NCBI RefSeq assembly: GCF_004359215.1
Contig: NC_090617.1
Location: forward strand, 4,614,277-4,678,276
DNA from: Bremia lactucae
Lineage: Eukaryota; Oomycota; Peronosporomycetes; Peronosporales; Peronosporaceae
Reading direction: 5' to 3'
Length of the DNA: 64,000 nt
The number at the start of each line of letters is the position of its first letter. Position 1 is the first letter of the stretch. The position numbers and the translations under genes are program-made. Of the stretch, positions 32,852-45,160 are shown in pieces. The notes under the pieces are model-generated. The model was not told the DNA's origin. It searched no databases and worked only from the letters and a program-made list of their open reading frames with translations.

Positions 32852-33304
32852 TGTAACAGGGCACTACGACTCGTACTGCTTCAGTACAAGTCCACTTCGC
32901 ACTGCTTCAGTTGTGAGTGGTGCCTTACGTTAGTTGACGTACACTAGTACGTGCAGAGGAAGACTTCTCTTTAGGACAACAACCTTAAAGAGGGTAAAAT
33001 GAAATTTGTATTAATACAATTAAGTGTCTCTTTTTCTATCTTTGTAAATGCTAATTAATTATAATCTAATACGAAGCATGTAATTGAATTCTTATCTCTA
33101 TCTTATCTGTTACTCTCTTTGATTACCTCTCCAGCTGATTAGTCTGCGGAATAAATAAAAATAATGGTCTATACCTATTTATGGATAAATATTCTGAACA
33201 TTACTATATAAAGTAATATCCTCCAAATATTATCTACCTTTTAAATAATATATTAATTAACAACCTTTAAGTGTTAATTTCATGTAACGATACACCCCGT
33301 TACA
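32852..33304 (-). repeat. LTR1-type 5' LTR, complete
   Basis: 453 bp from TGTAACAGGG to CCCCGTTACA; the PBS and gag of element H adjoin it at 32851. Confidence 0.85.
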
Positions 33305-34035
33305 ACGCACACGTCGTGCAGAGGAATTTCTTTAAGTTGCTAAGGTGTCTTAGCAACTGTAGGTCGATAATATGTAGGCTTTGAGATAGAAAAAAAAAAT
33401 CGCTAATTTTTGCTCCCACGTAATGGCTTTCTAATATTCTATGTTAAATATAATAATCTATGTATACTTGTTAACTATTGTGCATCGCTAATTTGTGCGT
33501 CTAGCAGCGATTATACAATCGAACAGTTTCATTACTGCTACAATGTTACCATATACGATAATATTGGAGGGATAATAAGATTTTAAAACAAAATAATGTT
33601 AGGGAATCGTAATTCAGCCCCAGATAAAATGGTCCACATATATCAAAAGCAGAACTGTCATGTGACCGCTCCTCCTTCTTCATTCAGCATCCCAATGCTG
33701 GATGGCCGTTGAACGAACTACGAACTTCTTCCAGGTGTAACGGGGCACTTAATGCTTGGAATTTTTCAGTACTAGCCGACCGCGCTGATAACAGTGAAGG
33801 TAGGTGCTTCCGAGAATTTCACGTATACGACGTGTGGATGAAGGTTTGAGTTGCTATCGCGTTGCTGTCGCGTTGCTGTCGCATTGCTGCTAAGATATTA
33901 TAATATTGGAAAGGTTAAGTTAAATTACTAAAACATATGTTCTCTTCTTATAGAAAATCATATTTTATGTGCCAGGCCACCCCTTTATATTATGTTATCT
34001 GGCTTTTAAAAGGTTAATTTTTCCCAAATAAGTTC
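33305..34035 (-). repeat. LTR2-related fragments
   Basis: Two eroded pieces. 33305-33600 has the TTGCTAAG...CTTAGCAA block. The second, from 33736 (TGTAACGGGGCAC next to a PBS-like CTGGAAG read on minus), has the CAGTGAAGGTAGGTGC block of LTR2. The limits are uncertain. Confidence 0.4.
33850..33893 (+). repeat. 11-bp minisatellite, about 3.7 units
   Basis: Unit GTTGCTGTCGC with one variant (A for G) in the first unit and a partial last unit. Confidence 0.75.
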
Positions 34036-34420
34036 TGACAGGTCAAATAAACACACATTTCTTGATTAGGTTTCACAGTGACATTTGCTGAATCTTACAC
34101 AATATGTATATATTAAATTTGGTAGTTCCAGCAGCAACGCCGGCGTAATTGAGTTGCTTCAAAAATCTCATATTTCTTCCTAATGTAGTCTTAGTGCGTC
34201 GCTTTGCGTGACTGCTACGGGCTGTCTGAATTGCTAAGTATCCGTCAAGACCATCATAGCTATCAAATAGCACGCACGACACTTCATAATTATTGTAATT
34301 TCAGGCGCCAGACTAAAAGACTATCTTGGAACGTTGGCGACCCAAAGTGTAGTCTACTGAAGCACACACCTTCAGACACAGTAAAAAAGCGATTTGACAG
34401 ATTTCTCCCACGTGCACCGA
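34036..34420. other. Unassigned, nothing recognised
   Basis: Short frames only; no LTR or protein motif seen. Confidence 0.3.
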
Positions 34421-34424
34421 AGAA

Positions 34425-34640
34425 TTAAGTAAGCACCTAAGCGAACTCAAACAACGAACTATGTACCTTGAGACAAGTGTCGTCACGGAAGCGATTATTC
34501 GGCTTCTCACGCGAACTTGTTAACTAGGAAGTAGTTTTCAGACCGATTTTTATCTAATCGTCTAAATGCAAAACCTTTTGACCAATCAATAAATTTTTCC
34601 TCGGCAGATGTGCACCCCTACGTTGCGAGCGTATTATTCT
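34425..34640 (-). repeat. LTR3 fragment
   Basis: Shares GTGTCGTCACGGAAGCG, AGTAGTTTTCAGAC and the following AT-rich part with LTR3. Confidence 0.55.
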
Positions 34641-35165
34641 AATGTGTAAAGAAGCAAATATCGGTTGGAGAACCATTGTTGTGGTACATCTACTATATGG
34701 GCAAAATACCCTTTTATCCAATTTTAAAATAGTTACTTAAATTCCATTTATTATAAGAAACAAATGTGGTCGCCGCCAGATATAAATCTGGCGGCCGAAA
34801 TCTATCTTAAAATTAACTATGGTAAGATTTTTGGATTAAAATAATTAAATAAAGTCCAGTTCCCATTTTGATCTTAAAGCGTTAAGTGCCTTCCTGAAGC
34901 TTGCGTATTAATCGGTAAGAGATAGAAGCCTTCTTAAGGTATATCCTCTTGGGCACTAGTTGCCACTTGGATTTACGAACCCCTGAATCCCCTGAACTAG
35001 GAATTCTTAAGCTTAAATAGCTTGTACGACTCCCGAGTTGTTAAACTTATTAGTTCAATATAACTAAGTGACTCTCTGAGTCTGAAAGTCTTCCTCTGAT
35101 TTTAGATGCGAGGTAGCTCCGCTACATAATAACTAAGATAACGGATGACGCTAAGCCGTCATTGT
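34641..35165. other. Unassigned, with a perfect 10-bp-arm hairpin
   Basis: 34772-34781 (GCCGCCAGAT) and 34786-34795 are exact complements with a 4-nt loop. The rest resembles LTR-like noncoding DNA but has no partner in this window. Confidence 0.4.
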
Positions 35166-35646
35166 AATGGGGTGTATCGCTACGTGAAATTAACACTTAA
35201 AGGTTGTTAATTAATAAATTATTCAAAAGGTAGATAATATTTGGATAATATTANNNNNNNNNNNNNNNNNNNNNNNNNNNNNNNNNNNNNNNNNNNNNNN
35301 NNNNNNNNNNNNNNNNNNNNNNNNNNNNNNNNNNNNNNNNNNNNNNNNNNNNNATTTAAGAAGTGAATCACTACGTGCACCCGCAACATCTAGTGTTGCG
35401 CGTGTGGAAGACACTTCGGCAGACGTTCCGTATGCCGCAAGAGATAACAGTGCGTCACCAGCGGTCGCACAAACCGCAGCCGAATGCGCAACACTATCGT
35501 CACCGCGCACGAATTTGTTCTTCATGCGCTGGAATTTAAAATGATGGATCTGACCAATCAACATCGTTTTAAATAAATTAAGTGGTCACATAGTGACCAC
35601 TCCATCCAATGACAGTCAGAGTGATTGTCGTTTAGGGGAGGGGTGA
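35166..35646 (+). mobile_element. LTR1 start, gap, antisense ORF piece and polypurine tract
   Basis: 35166-35253 is the 5' part of an LTR1. After the 100-N gap (35254-35353) the minus strand encodes the start of the antisense ORF (35540-35354, broken). The leader holds a perfect 9-bp-arm hairpin at 35581-35601. A polypurine tract (TTTAGGGGAGGGGTGA) ends at 35646. The jump from LTR start to element 3' end across the gap suggests missing internal sequence. Confidence 0.6.
35254..35353. other. Assembly gap, 100 N
   Basis: A standard unknown-size gap between an LTR1 start and the antisense-ORF region. Confidence 0.95.
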
Positions 35647-36093
35647 TGTAAGGGGTGTATCGTACATGAAATTAACACTCAAAGGTTGTTAGTTAATATT
35701 TTAAATAAAAGGTAGATAATATTTGGAGGATACTACTTTATGTAGTACTGTTCAGATATCTTTACCATTAATAGGTATAGGCCGTTATATCTATTTATCC
35801 CGCAGACTAATCAACTGTAGATGTAAAAAAAGAGAGAGACAGATAAGATAAGATAATATTTCAATTCCATGTTTAGTATTAATTTATAATTAATGTAGCG
35901 TTAACAGATAGAACGAAGAGTTACTAATAAGTATTAAATTTATCATTTAACCCTCTTTGAGCTAGTTGCCTTAAAGAGAAGTCTTCCTCTGCACGTACTA
36001 TTGTACGTGGAATAACGTAAGGCACCACTCGCAACTGAAGCAGTGCGAAGTGGACTTGTTCTGAAGCAGTACAAATCGTAGTGCCCCGTAACA
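35647..36093 (+). repeat. LTR1-type 3' LTR
   Basis: It starts TGTAAGGGGT after the polypurine tract and ends CCCCGTAACA, inserted into the LTR2-element gag. Confidence 0.8.
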
Positions 36094-36318
36094 GTTCATC
36101 TGTATTAAGAGTGAACAGCATGACGCCAACGGCTGGCCCGCCTACGATCGACTCACATGGGTTCGTACGCTCTCCATTCAAGGTCACTCTAATGATAAAA
36201 TCTTTTATGGGTTGCGTGATAGCCGTCTTGGGGGGGGCTCGAAAGCTCCCTCCCTCTTCATTCACCATGTCCACGTTGTATGAAACGTGCGTAACCCTTT
36301 GAACGAATTGCTTCCAGG
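36094..36318 (-). pseudogene. PBS and gag N-terminal fragment of LTR2 element
   Basis: Minus-strand frame with MVNEEGGSF, AITQPIKDFIIR, TLNGER and CESIVGG, truncated by LTR1 after LNTDEL. The frame stays open back through the PBS into the LTR end (RYTWKQF). Confidence 0.65.
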
Positions 36319-36816
36319 TGTAACGGGTAACCATTTGCTAGTACTAATAATAGTACTAGTTAACCTACACAGTGAAGATAGGGCGCCTCACTACTTCACG
36401 TACATGGCATGCATAAGAAGGTTCTAAGTAGCTAATAAGTCTTAGCTACTAACGGTAAATTCTAAGGCTTAGAATAGAGAAAGGAGAAAATGGTATTAAT
36501 ATAGATATATTTTTCTCCGTAACGATCTCCTTTCTACTACTGACTTGACTATACTAATCGATAAGTATGTCTAGCACTTACTTGGGCACCGCACAATCGT
36601 GTCTTGTGACGATTGACGGGGTCAATTCAAACTAAAAAAACCCAACCAATAGCACTCGATATCTTATTTCGTCATTATTACCTAATTTGGTGATATTGGA
36701 ACTATAAAATTAATAAAAAGATCAAAATCTGATATTTCTTTGCTATTTTCCTGCATAGATAATGATATTAGTTATTTCTTTTTACCAAAAAATATGTAAC
36801 GAATTACCCCGTTGCA
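36319..36816 (-). repeat. LTR2-type 5' LTR
   Basis: 498 bp, TGCAACGGGG to CCCGTTACA read on the minus strand; it is the same length as the copy at 351-848. Confidence 0.8.
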
Positions 36817-37175
36817 GCTGCAGCTATAAGTCACATGTTGGCGAATTCCACACGCAGACAAGAATTTAAGTTTAAATTTCCAACATCCCTATTGCCTGAC
36901 TTTTTGTGCGTTTAACAAGAACAGCAAAGATCTTCTTGTTGTGCATGGGCATCAATTGCTTTCAAGAAAGCGTAGGAATGCTCGGTGGGAAATGCAAAGA
37001 AAAGACTGTTTATTGCGAGCTTTAAGATTTAGAATTGGTGAAAAATTAAAATGGCTCAATATTAATGTCGAAACATTGCGGTAATAAAAAACTGTGGTAC
37101 CAAAAACACTTCAATTTCAGACCAAGCAGAAATTACGGCTTTTTTTAAATACATATCTCCCTAGCGACGTATAGC

Positions 37176-37996
37176 CAATCATGTAATATATATATGCACC
37201 TTGTTTCTCATAGCTAGTAAAGGCCTGGTATATTTTCCTTCGTGTTTGGATTAGTAAACAGTTGGTTTTGCCTCTTTTAGACCTATGCACCACGAAAATC
37301 GGAATAATTGCGTTTAGAATTGCACGTTAAAGTCGCACAAGTGTCATTGCTTTTACTGTCGAACTCGAGCTTCACAACGACGCTATTGCTCAAAAATTGC
37401 ATCTTGTCGACTTAAAAAATACCTTGGACTTGAAGTATCAAATTCAACAACTCGTGTTTCCTTATAAAGCCGATGCATTGTCCCAACTCATCCCACGGCG
37501 AAGCGTCCTCTTCGTCCGACACTTTCTCAAACAAGGAATTTTCATCTACAGTCGATTACCTATTTGAGTCATCCGAATCGCTCGAGTCGCTGTCTACTTT
37601 TTTTCTCGACGCACCAGAATACTATATCTCGTCTGTTTTTTCTTCATCGTCATCTTTTTCGTCCTATCCTTCCATCTACATGCACACGAAAGGCACCAGT
37701 TTACAAGCTTCTCACACTAACGACGATGTAATTTTTAAACCTTGAGAAACTTCAATCCAGCTGGCTTTAGGACACCCTCATCGTCCGTATCTAAGTAGAA
37801 TCGTTATCACTTTCAATTTTCGACATGATTGTTTTTCAATTGAAATTCGTAGTGCCTGTCGTGAAGCAAAATATCAACCCAAACGAATGAATGATTTTTT
37901 TATTCCGCAATATATTACACTAAATGAGTAGCCTTCCGATTTTTTAAACCTGAAACAGCGATCATCCAGCTCAGCTAATGCAGCCGACGCGAAAAA
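37176..37996 (+). other. Intergenic with unassigned coding-like stretches
   Basis: 37473-37745 is an ATG-started 90-codon Ser-rich frame. An overlapping frame (about 37331-37567) lacks an ATG but reads like protein (ELHNDAIAQKLHLVDLKNTL). They may be parts of one frameshifted gene. No family recognised. Confidence 0.25.
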
Positions 37997-38096
37997 NNNN
38001 NNNNNNNNNNNNNNNNNNNNNNNNNNNNNNNNNNNNNNNNNNNNNNNNNNNNNNNNNNNNNNNNNNNNNNNNNNNNNNNNNNNNNNNNNNNNNNNN
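37997..38096. other. Assembly gap, 100 N
   Basis: A standard unknown-size gap upstream of element E gag. Confidence 0.95.
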
Positions 38097-41000
38097 ACCG
38101 GCGAAGCGTTCCCTGCAATAATATGTCTAGGAGAAGCGCTCGCTGTCGACGTCCATTAGTGTGGATCCAATCCCGCACACATTAAGGCGCCCACGTTCAA
38201 GGATGGACTGCGGCTTGGCCCATTGCGACAGACTCATTTTAGACAGGTGCCGTTGACGATGGAAGAGGCAATCTTCTCCAAATTACCTGTAAACGGTGCC
38301 TCAGCGACTGCTTGGTATAAGCCGTCGGCCGAGAGGCCTGATGCCACTCCCATGGAGTTGGGCAATGCAGACGTAGTCTACCTTAAATGCGGCAAGCGCG
38401 GCCATATGATGGCTCGCTGCTATGCCAGAGTCCCTGCTATGACGAAGACGCCCAGCAAGAAGACTCGCTACTTAAATGATGATGGCAGAACCAGCGTGCG
38501 AGACGCATGAGTTCTGCATCGACCACTAAGGGGTCGGGTAATGGAGGAGCGTAGTTGGGGCGGGGTGCCCTGCTGACGCGGACTCTAAAGCTACCTTAAA
38601 TTTCAGAGTTGTCGAACAAATGGGTAGGATAGTCCCTGAGGTACCGAAATTTCGGACCTCAACCCTTCTGGTCTAAAGCGCTCAAGTACGAGCTATGATC
38701 ATGTGATGACCCTTCTCGTGGATTCGGGTATATCACAGAATTTTGTGAAACTCGCGTCCTTCAGAAATAGACCGGCGGTGATTCCGTCGCTTTGCCAGGA
38801 TGGCAAGCGAGAAGCGGCGACCATTCGTGTAGCGAACGGCGCGCTCGTAAAGTCTGAAGGAGTTCGAATTGAACTCGCCTTCAGCTTTCGTGACTTCTCT
38901 TGTAAAGAAAAGTTCACAGTGTTTGAAATGGAGAGTCCGTATGACCTCATCCTAGGCATGCCATTTCTTACAAAACACCAACCATGTATAAACTGGCGTG
39001 GACGCAAGGTTAATAACTCTACATAGGACACTGGAAAGAATGTGCTCCTGCGTAAGGCCTTTTATGCAACTGATGTCGTGTCAAACAGAGTTGAGGGTGC
39101 GTTGACGGGATGTCAAATGTCATTAAGTCCTACCCAGCTCGGAGGGTCTGGTGTAGTGATAGACGATGACAAGAAGTCATGCGTTCAATGGTCCTGCAAA
39201 GAGCCAAGCGCCTGTGGCGGAAGCCAGCGAGCTGACAAGAAGTCAAGCGTCGCAAGAATCGTCACCGAGACTAGAGCCTGGTGCGGTTGGGAGTGGTGCG
39301 TTACCCGAAAAAGCAAAGGCACGTCAAAGGTCGTGGTGACTTGGAAAACAAGTTCCCGACATAAAAGTACGATCAAAGGCACGTCGAAACGAGTGACCTT
39401 TGGATCGATCCTGACAAAAGAGGTCGGTCTTCGAACGAAGTGTTCGAGGCCGTCAAAGCCAAAATAGCGGAGGCATCCTCAGTTCAGGTGCTCCAGCACG
39501 TCTTGAAAATTGCCGAGGAGATAGTAAAACTCCCGGAGATGCCGTTGGATATGTTTTTTTGCCGAATTAAAGGAAGGAAAGATCCACGAAAGAGTCAGAC
39601 CAATTTCAGAACAGAACTTGTTGGATTGTTGCTCGTCGTCTGCAATGGAGGAGGGCGTCCTAAATACAGACAAAAAAACGGTTCAGTGATCAAGGCTGGG
39701 TCGCCTTGAGAAAGTAATTCCATTATTTGAGGTTCTGTTAAAACATCGCGATGTAGTTCCCAGAAGAAGTACCGAGACGCCTACCGGCATATTGGGGCAT
39801 CGGATACAAATAGACCTCGAACCTGATACTAAATAAAGTGTAACCAATCAATGGCCTTTGCCAAAAAAACAAGTCAATTGTATCGATGCGTTTTTCGATA
39901 TGCGAGCCAAGGCGGGACATGTGCATGAAAACAAATCACCTCACTGCAGTCCGACCTTTTGTGTGCGTAAATCCACAGGTTGATGGCGCGTGGATCATGC
40001 TTACAATAAGCTAAACACGGCGGCCATACCAGCTCATTGGCTATAAAGGATGACTACTATCGGGTACTCATGAGAGAGTGCGATGTAGCTAAAACAGCTG
40101 TAAAGCACCCCAAGCGTATGCTTTGGGAGTGGCTTGTGATGCACCAAGATTTTAAAAACGCACCAGCAACATGGTGGCTCACGTGATGCGTCAGCACCGT
40201 GCCTACGCGTTAAGTAGGACTGAGGACGGGCTGAGTGCAATAGAGTTGTACAAGCGTCATTTCGGCACTGAATGCAGACGCCCAATTGTACCAACTTGCA
40301 AAAGTGCGTCATTGCGGTCCCCGAGACGCCTGTGCTGGGCTGCATCGTAAGGTACACATGGTGTACAAGCAGACTTAGACAAGGTAAAATCGGTAAGGGA
40401 ACGGTCAATCCTACGACATGTGGAGGATTTGCGCGAATTCCTAGGGTTCGCTAATTACTTGCATAAGGAAGCAAGATTTATGCTGAGCGAACAAAGCCCT
40501 TGTCTGACCTCCTTAAGAGGACGCAGAATTGGTTTGGTTAAAAGAACAAGAGATGGGTTCACATCAGTAAGTCAGTCTCTTATGGAGGAACCGGTCTTGG
40601 CATTGCCAGACGTGGATAAGCCCTTCAGCGTCGTCTGCAATGCAAGTAACTTTGCGTTCGGTAGCGTGCTCACGCAAAAGGATGACGACAGCGTTGACAG
40701 TGTCATCTATTATCAGTTCCGGCTTTTAAAAGCCGGGACTAATCTACCCTGTGCATGACAAAGAGCTACTCTCAATAAAGTATGCTGTTGTAAAGTTTCG
40801 AGTGAAACTATTGAGCACCGAACCATTTGTGGCTTACGCATCACTGCGGACCTTCAATAAATTCATTGCACCTCTCACCTACAATGGCAAGAGGGCTTAC
40901 ATTCTTCTCTGGATTAAATTTAAATTAAATACAAGCCGTGGAAGTTGAATGTCTTTGCTGACGCACTATCGCGCAGACCATACTTCGAGGCAAGACATAA

Positions 41001-42118
41001 GGAAAGCGTGTCTCGTGATAAAGCACAAGTAGATTTGTCAACGTTGGCAGCCACAGAGGTCTACCACGTAACGAGCCCGTTGGCCTCCGAAGTAAAGGAT
41101 GGCTAAAGTCAGAAAAAATATTGTCGCCTGCTGTTGGATCACTTTGGTGGACGAAGGTCTCCCTACCGTCACATCTGAAGGCTAAGCTAAGTCGATTTAG
41201 CTACAACGGTGGCTTACTATGTCATCAGCTGTCACCTTGGATCCCTTAAGAATCTATGTGCATCATTACACAGGTCTTGAGCTGATGATCTTTCACGAGC
41301 TCCATGATGCACCATCTAGTGAGCATCTGGCCGAGAGACGACATTCTTTCGAGTGTCGGAAATTTTTTGGTGGCCACACCTATATCGATGGGTGGTCAAC
41401 AATATTCGCTCCTGCAAACAGTGTTAGCGCACAAATCCTGCATCGTCCAGCAATACGCCATTGAAGCCGCTGCTGATTCCAACGGATTGTTGGAAATCGG
41501 TCAGTCTGGGCTTCATGTTTGGTATGCTTGGCCACAAGGGTCGGACGGGGTTCGGAGCAGAATATTGCATTTAGCACCATGCAGTAACACGATCACAGGG
41601 AGGAGGCAATTCCTTTGTTCCTGGATTATGTGTACCGACTATATTGGATGCCGGAGTCAATAGAATGGACCGAGATCCACGTTTTACTTCGGGTTTTGGC
41701 GTCATGTGCTTAAGCTGCTGGGTAGGAAGGCCCACATGTCTACAGCCGATCATAGTCAGACCGATGGCCAAACTGAACGTTTTAATCGGGTCGTGGCGGA
41801 TGTATTGCGCACGGTAGCGACTCCCAAAGAATGAAACAATTGTTCTTCGTAGAGTTGGCTATCAGTAACAGTGTCCACGCTAGTATTGGTGAGCCACCTA
41901 CTGGACTGCGCAATCCTCGGACACCAATCTCGTTTGTGCGCAGCCCGAGTCTTAGTAGAAATGGGCCCCTTTCTACGCTCGGTGCGAAAAAAAGACACAG
42001 TTACGTCAATATGAAGATGACCTGCGAGGGTATCAATTCAAAGACAATAACTTGTCCCCCCAACGTTGCGAAGGCCAACTTACCCTACGTCAACAAAGCA
42101 ATTAACTCATCGTCTCGC
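38097..42118 (+). mobile_element. Gypsy element E (LTR3 type): gag, protease, RT, RNase H, integrase; decayed
   Basis: The gag 3' part is at 38170-38510, with a knuckle KCGKRGHMMARC whose first Cys is Tyr. Retropepsin is at 38703-39026 (LLVDSGISQNF, YDLILGMPF), the best kept domain. A spacer is followed by RT at 39740-40430, with many stops and a short deletion that removes the YFDD box (compare element D, where HYFDD precedes VHSRAEDGLSA). RNase H is at 40430-40950 (CNASNFA, MHDKELLS). The H2C2 module is near 41290-41450. The integrase core and C-terminal part are at 41650-42118 (FVELAISNSVHAS). It corresponds to element D and supplies the gag and protease D lacks. Inactive. Confidence 0.8.
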
Positions 42119-42120
42119 TA

Positions 42121-43060
42121 GTTAGCTCAGAGATTCTTGAGAAAGCTGCCCATTTAGGTGCAGCTGCTTCTCGGTTGGGCAGAACCTCAAAACGTGTCGT
42201 TCAAACCATCATTCACAATGGTGACGCAAGAGAGCCTGGGCGTAAAGCTCAACCGACGGCACGTGAACGTGTTCAGTCGACGTCACAAGCCAGTCGTATT
42301 CAACGTGACTTTGTGACTGGTGGCATATTACCAATGCCAGCTTCATCCGAACGGCCTTTTCGGATGGGACGAGTGCGTCGCTCCTAGAGCGCGCCTTTCT
42401 TAATGCACACAATTGTTATGGCATCTATATTTGTGGAAGGCTTAGGGCAATCACTTGATCATGTTTCCCCGATCCCGGTCGTGTTGCATTTTAATGAATC
42501 AGCCGACCATTACGAAGCGAAATCCCTGCGCCGCTTTTAGTCACATTCCGATGTGGCGCGACAATAGTCACAGCGACGTAGCTTCACTCGTTTGCATGTG
42601 AGAGAAACAATGGGTGGTACTGTACCCCCTTTTTCTTCTCATCACGCCGCAACTGCTAGTCCACACGAAATTAGCGCAGCACAGCTGGTGTTCCTTCTCA
42701 TAGGCAGACACTTTGACGCGCAGCGCGTCGGCCGGTTTCCAAGAGTTCAAATTCCTTACGTATCATCTCTTCCTGGAATATATTAAGCTTCTGCTGTACG
42801 GAGCGGTGGGCAACGCCTTCCAGCAAGAAAGGGTTGGTTCCCAGCAGCATCAATCAGTGCAGGTGGCGCCCGGTAGGAGCGACGATTTCACCCACCTACT
42901 CGCGGCAGTCTATCTTGCATCCGTTCAGTCGCAAGCGCTGAGCGCTGCTGAACGACGGCTCGGGGATCTCGAAAGTCAAGTCTCGCACCTGACTTCAATT
43001 CTTCACGATGTCCGCGCGAAGGATCGCCACGGTTACCAAAGGCTGAAACTTTGACTGGAC
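42121..43060 (+). pseudogene. Antisense-ORF homologue, middle and coiled-coil part, inverted
   Basis: It follows integrase of element E on the same strand, unlike element D where the ORF is antisense. Motifs match D: AHLGAAASRLGRT, ARERVQSTSQASR, then the coiled coil ALSAAERRLGDLESQVSHL (about 42935-42995). Frames are broken between blocks. Confidence 0.6.
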
Positions 43061-43111
43061 CTTTTAAAGAAGTTGCGGCTGATAAATCCGCGTTACACGC
43101 GTGATATCTAT

Positions 43112-43480
43112 CTATTTCCAAGTCCGTATCGTGGTGGGAGGAGTCATTCGGCAGGAAATATTTTTCACCTTCCCCGTCACCCACACCAGATAGACGCTCG
43201 ACTCACAGTCGGCGTCACCATCCATATCCATGTAAGGTGCAATGGGTGAAGTTTGGATGCATGCCCTGTGCTCTTTACTACTATGAGGCGATGTCAGCGG
43301 TGTCGACTCCTTGTAGTCAACAATGAGCGACGGATCTACATCCTCACTGTGAAAGTGAGATGGATCTGTAAGTCCCGTTAGCGCGACAGCAGCAGAAGCT
43401 GTCGGCATTGCTACTGAGAGACTAGGCAGGGCTGCATATTATCGCTGCGCATGCGCTTCGTGCGTGATTGTGTGGGTGTC
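43112..43480 (-). pseudogene. Antisense-ORF homologue, N-terminal part
   Basis: The minus strand reads SAAVALTGLTDPSHF and VDPSLIVDYKESTPL, matching the N-terminal block of the ORF at 7074. It is adjacent to the polypurine tract and LTR3 start of element E, in the expected antisense orientation, while the rest of the ORF (42121-43060) is flipped. Confidence 0.6.
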
Positions 43481-43656
43481 TTTGCAGACGATCCACCAGC
43501 TTTGCCTTTTTTAGGTGGCATGTCAGGCGCCGTGTAATGACAAGGATGTACACTCACTGGTCACTAGGAGTGATAGAGAGGACTAAAAACTGGCGCGTAA
43601 AGTAGCTCGCTGCCTCTCTTCCCCCGTTGATGATTTTCAAAGATGTAAAATCCGCT

Positions 43657-43985
43657 CTTAAAAGAGAGAGTGGTGAAACGGGCCAAAGTTTCCCTAATAT
43701 TACACAAAATGATTAAGTACACTTTGTGTACTTAACGGGATGGTCTAATTACTTTATGTATAGTCCTTAGATTTGCCACTTGGGTGTGAGGCATAAAGTG
43801 ACCCAGTTAACAAGTACGCACGTGAAGCTGGATTACCGCTTCCGTGACGACAATTGCTAAGTTCTTTGGGTGAGGTCGCTCAAGTGCCCACCAACTACCT
43901 CACTGCAAGTGAGAGAAGACGATCAAACCGCTTTCTTGCTGTGCCTGGAGGTGTGCGTAAGTAGAGCATGGTGCCTCCTCGACAG
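43657..43985 (+). repeat. Polypurine tract and LTR3-type 3' LTR, truncated
   Basis: AAAAGAGAGAGTGG precedes TGAAACGGGCC at 43674. The LTR3 match runs to about 43985 and is then cut. Confidence 0.65.
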
Positions 43986-44282
43986 AGGGTCCATCTGAGA
44001 ACGAGCGCTTCCCGCGCTTCGATTGGAGGTTCTGAACCTCAGCGCGCATCTCACAGGAGATGCGCGTCTTCCAATCAGGGTTCTAAAGGAGTATGCCTCC
44101 ATAGAAGCATGACCCGCACCCTTAAAACCACGAGAGGAAAGGTATCCCTGCCTCTTCAGACAAACGAAGCGAGCTTGTAGCGAGCATCGGCTACGGTCTT
44201 TTTTTTCGAGCCGTTCACGGAAAGCATCCAATCTTACAAGCCAGGCCTCGCGGCCTACGCTTTAAGCTTTCAGTAGAAATGC
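43986..44282. other. Unassigned, with perfect 10-bp-arm hairpin
   Basis: The hairpin at 44043-44066 has arms CGCGCATCTC and exact complement, loop ACAG. A minus-strand frame of 102 codons spans the interval without known motifs. Confidence 0.35.
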
Positions 44283-44510
44283 TTCCAAGCTGATTTATCA
44301 AGCTCAAAAGCACCAATCGATAGAACTAATGTCTTTTTGCGTCAGTATTACCAAATTTGGATATATTGGAACAATTAAGTCGAACTGATTAAAAGATAAG
44401 AATTTTGTACTTCTTTATTAAGCTCCTCGCATAGGAAATAGTACTTATTATCCCTTTATAAAAGATTATATCTAAGTATCCGAACACTCCGTTATATCAT
44501 ATTCCTTAAA
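44283..44510 (-). repeat. LTR2-type 3' LTR fragment and polypurine tract of element F
   Basis: It matches the AT-rich 5' part of LTR2 and ends at about 44496; on the minus strand a purine run (TTTAAGGAATATGA) precedes it. A perfect 8-bp-arm hairpin follows at 44514-44531. Confidence 0.55.
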
Positions 44511-44649
44511 CAACAGTCACTTTAGTGACTGATTCATAGTGACCGAGAGTACCATTCTGTCTCTCTCCGTTAATAAACACTTGTTGGTTTTGTATTAATT
44601 CCAGCTTAAATCAATTTGATTTAATTTATCAACTTTTATTAATTACGCC

Positions 44650-45160
44650 TGGTATCAAAACCCGTGCGCGTCGCCTGTGAGGCAGTGAAGCTGGCAGCTG
44701 CACGGCCCAGTGCTTCTATTGCCGATTCAAATGTTTCAGTAGACGCTAATGCGTTTACTGCGGGAAAAACACCTCCTTCTCGAGTTGATGGAATGGTATA
44801 ATTTCACCTGCTACTCCCATTGTAGGTGACTCGGCCGAGACGGCATCATCGCCTGACTCGGTGGCAGCTATTAAGGACTTTGGATGAACCGGAGCCACGT
44901 CAGTTAAACCTATGGTCTCTAACGTGACAACCAAAAAGGCGATGTCGAAGTTGTTTCACACCTCACCAGCGCCTTTTGGCTCGGAGCATCTTGTGATGAT
45001 TCCATGGACGACGATCACTCTGGTGATGTTGGTATGCATCACCAGGAACGAAGTAATCCCAAAGGTCACTTCGGTAAGCATGCTTCTGTTAGTGCTACTA
45101 TGCATCACCAGGGACGGAGTGATTCAAAGGATCACTTCAAGAGTAATGTTATCGTAATCG
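44650..45160 (+). pseudogene. Antisense ORF region of LTR2 element F, broken
   Basis: Plus-strand frames between the 3' LTR and pol of the minus-oriented element F. Readable blocks: DSAETASSPDSVAAI, then SNVTTKKAMSKLFHT, then an acidic DDDHSGD stretch and a tandem repeat of about 24 residues (two copies of a MHHQxRSxxKxHF pattern). Stops and shifts separate them. Position and strand match the antisense ORFs of the other two families, though the sequence differs. Confidence 0.4.

Larger units (their letters stand above)
35647..37175 (-). repeat. Arm 2 of inverted segmental duplication (partner 1-1522)
   Basis: Contains LTR1 (35647-36093, plus), gag fragment (36094-36318, minus), LTR2 (36319-36816, minus) and flank, in mirror order of 1-1522. 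Confidence 0.75.

Noticed and set aside
33850..33893. CRISPR-like direct repeats
   Set aside because: 11-bp tandem units without spacers in a eukaryotic genome: a minisatellite.
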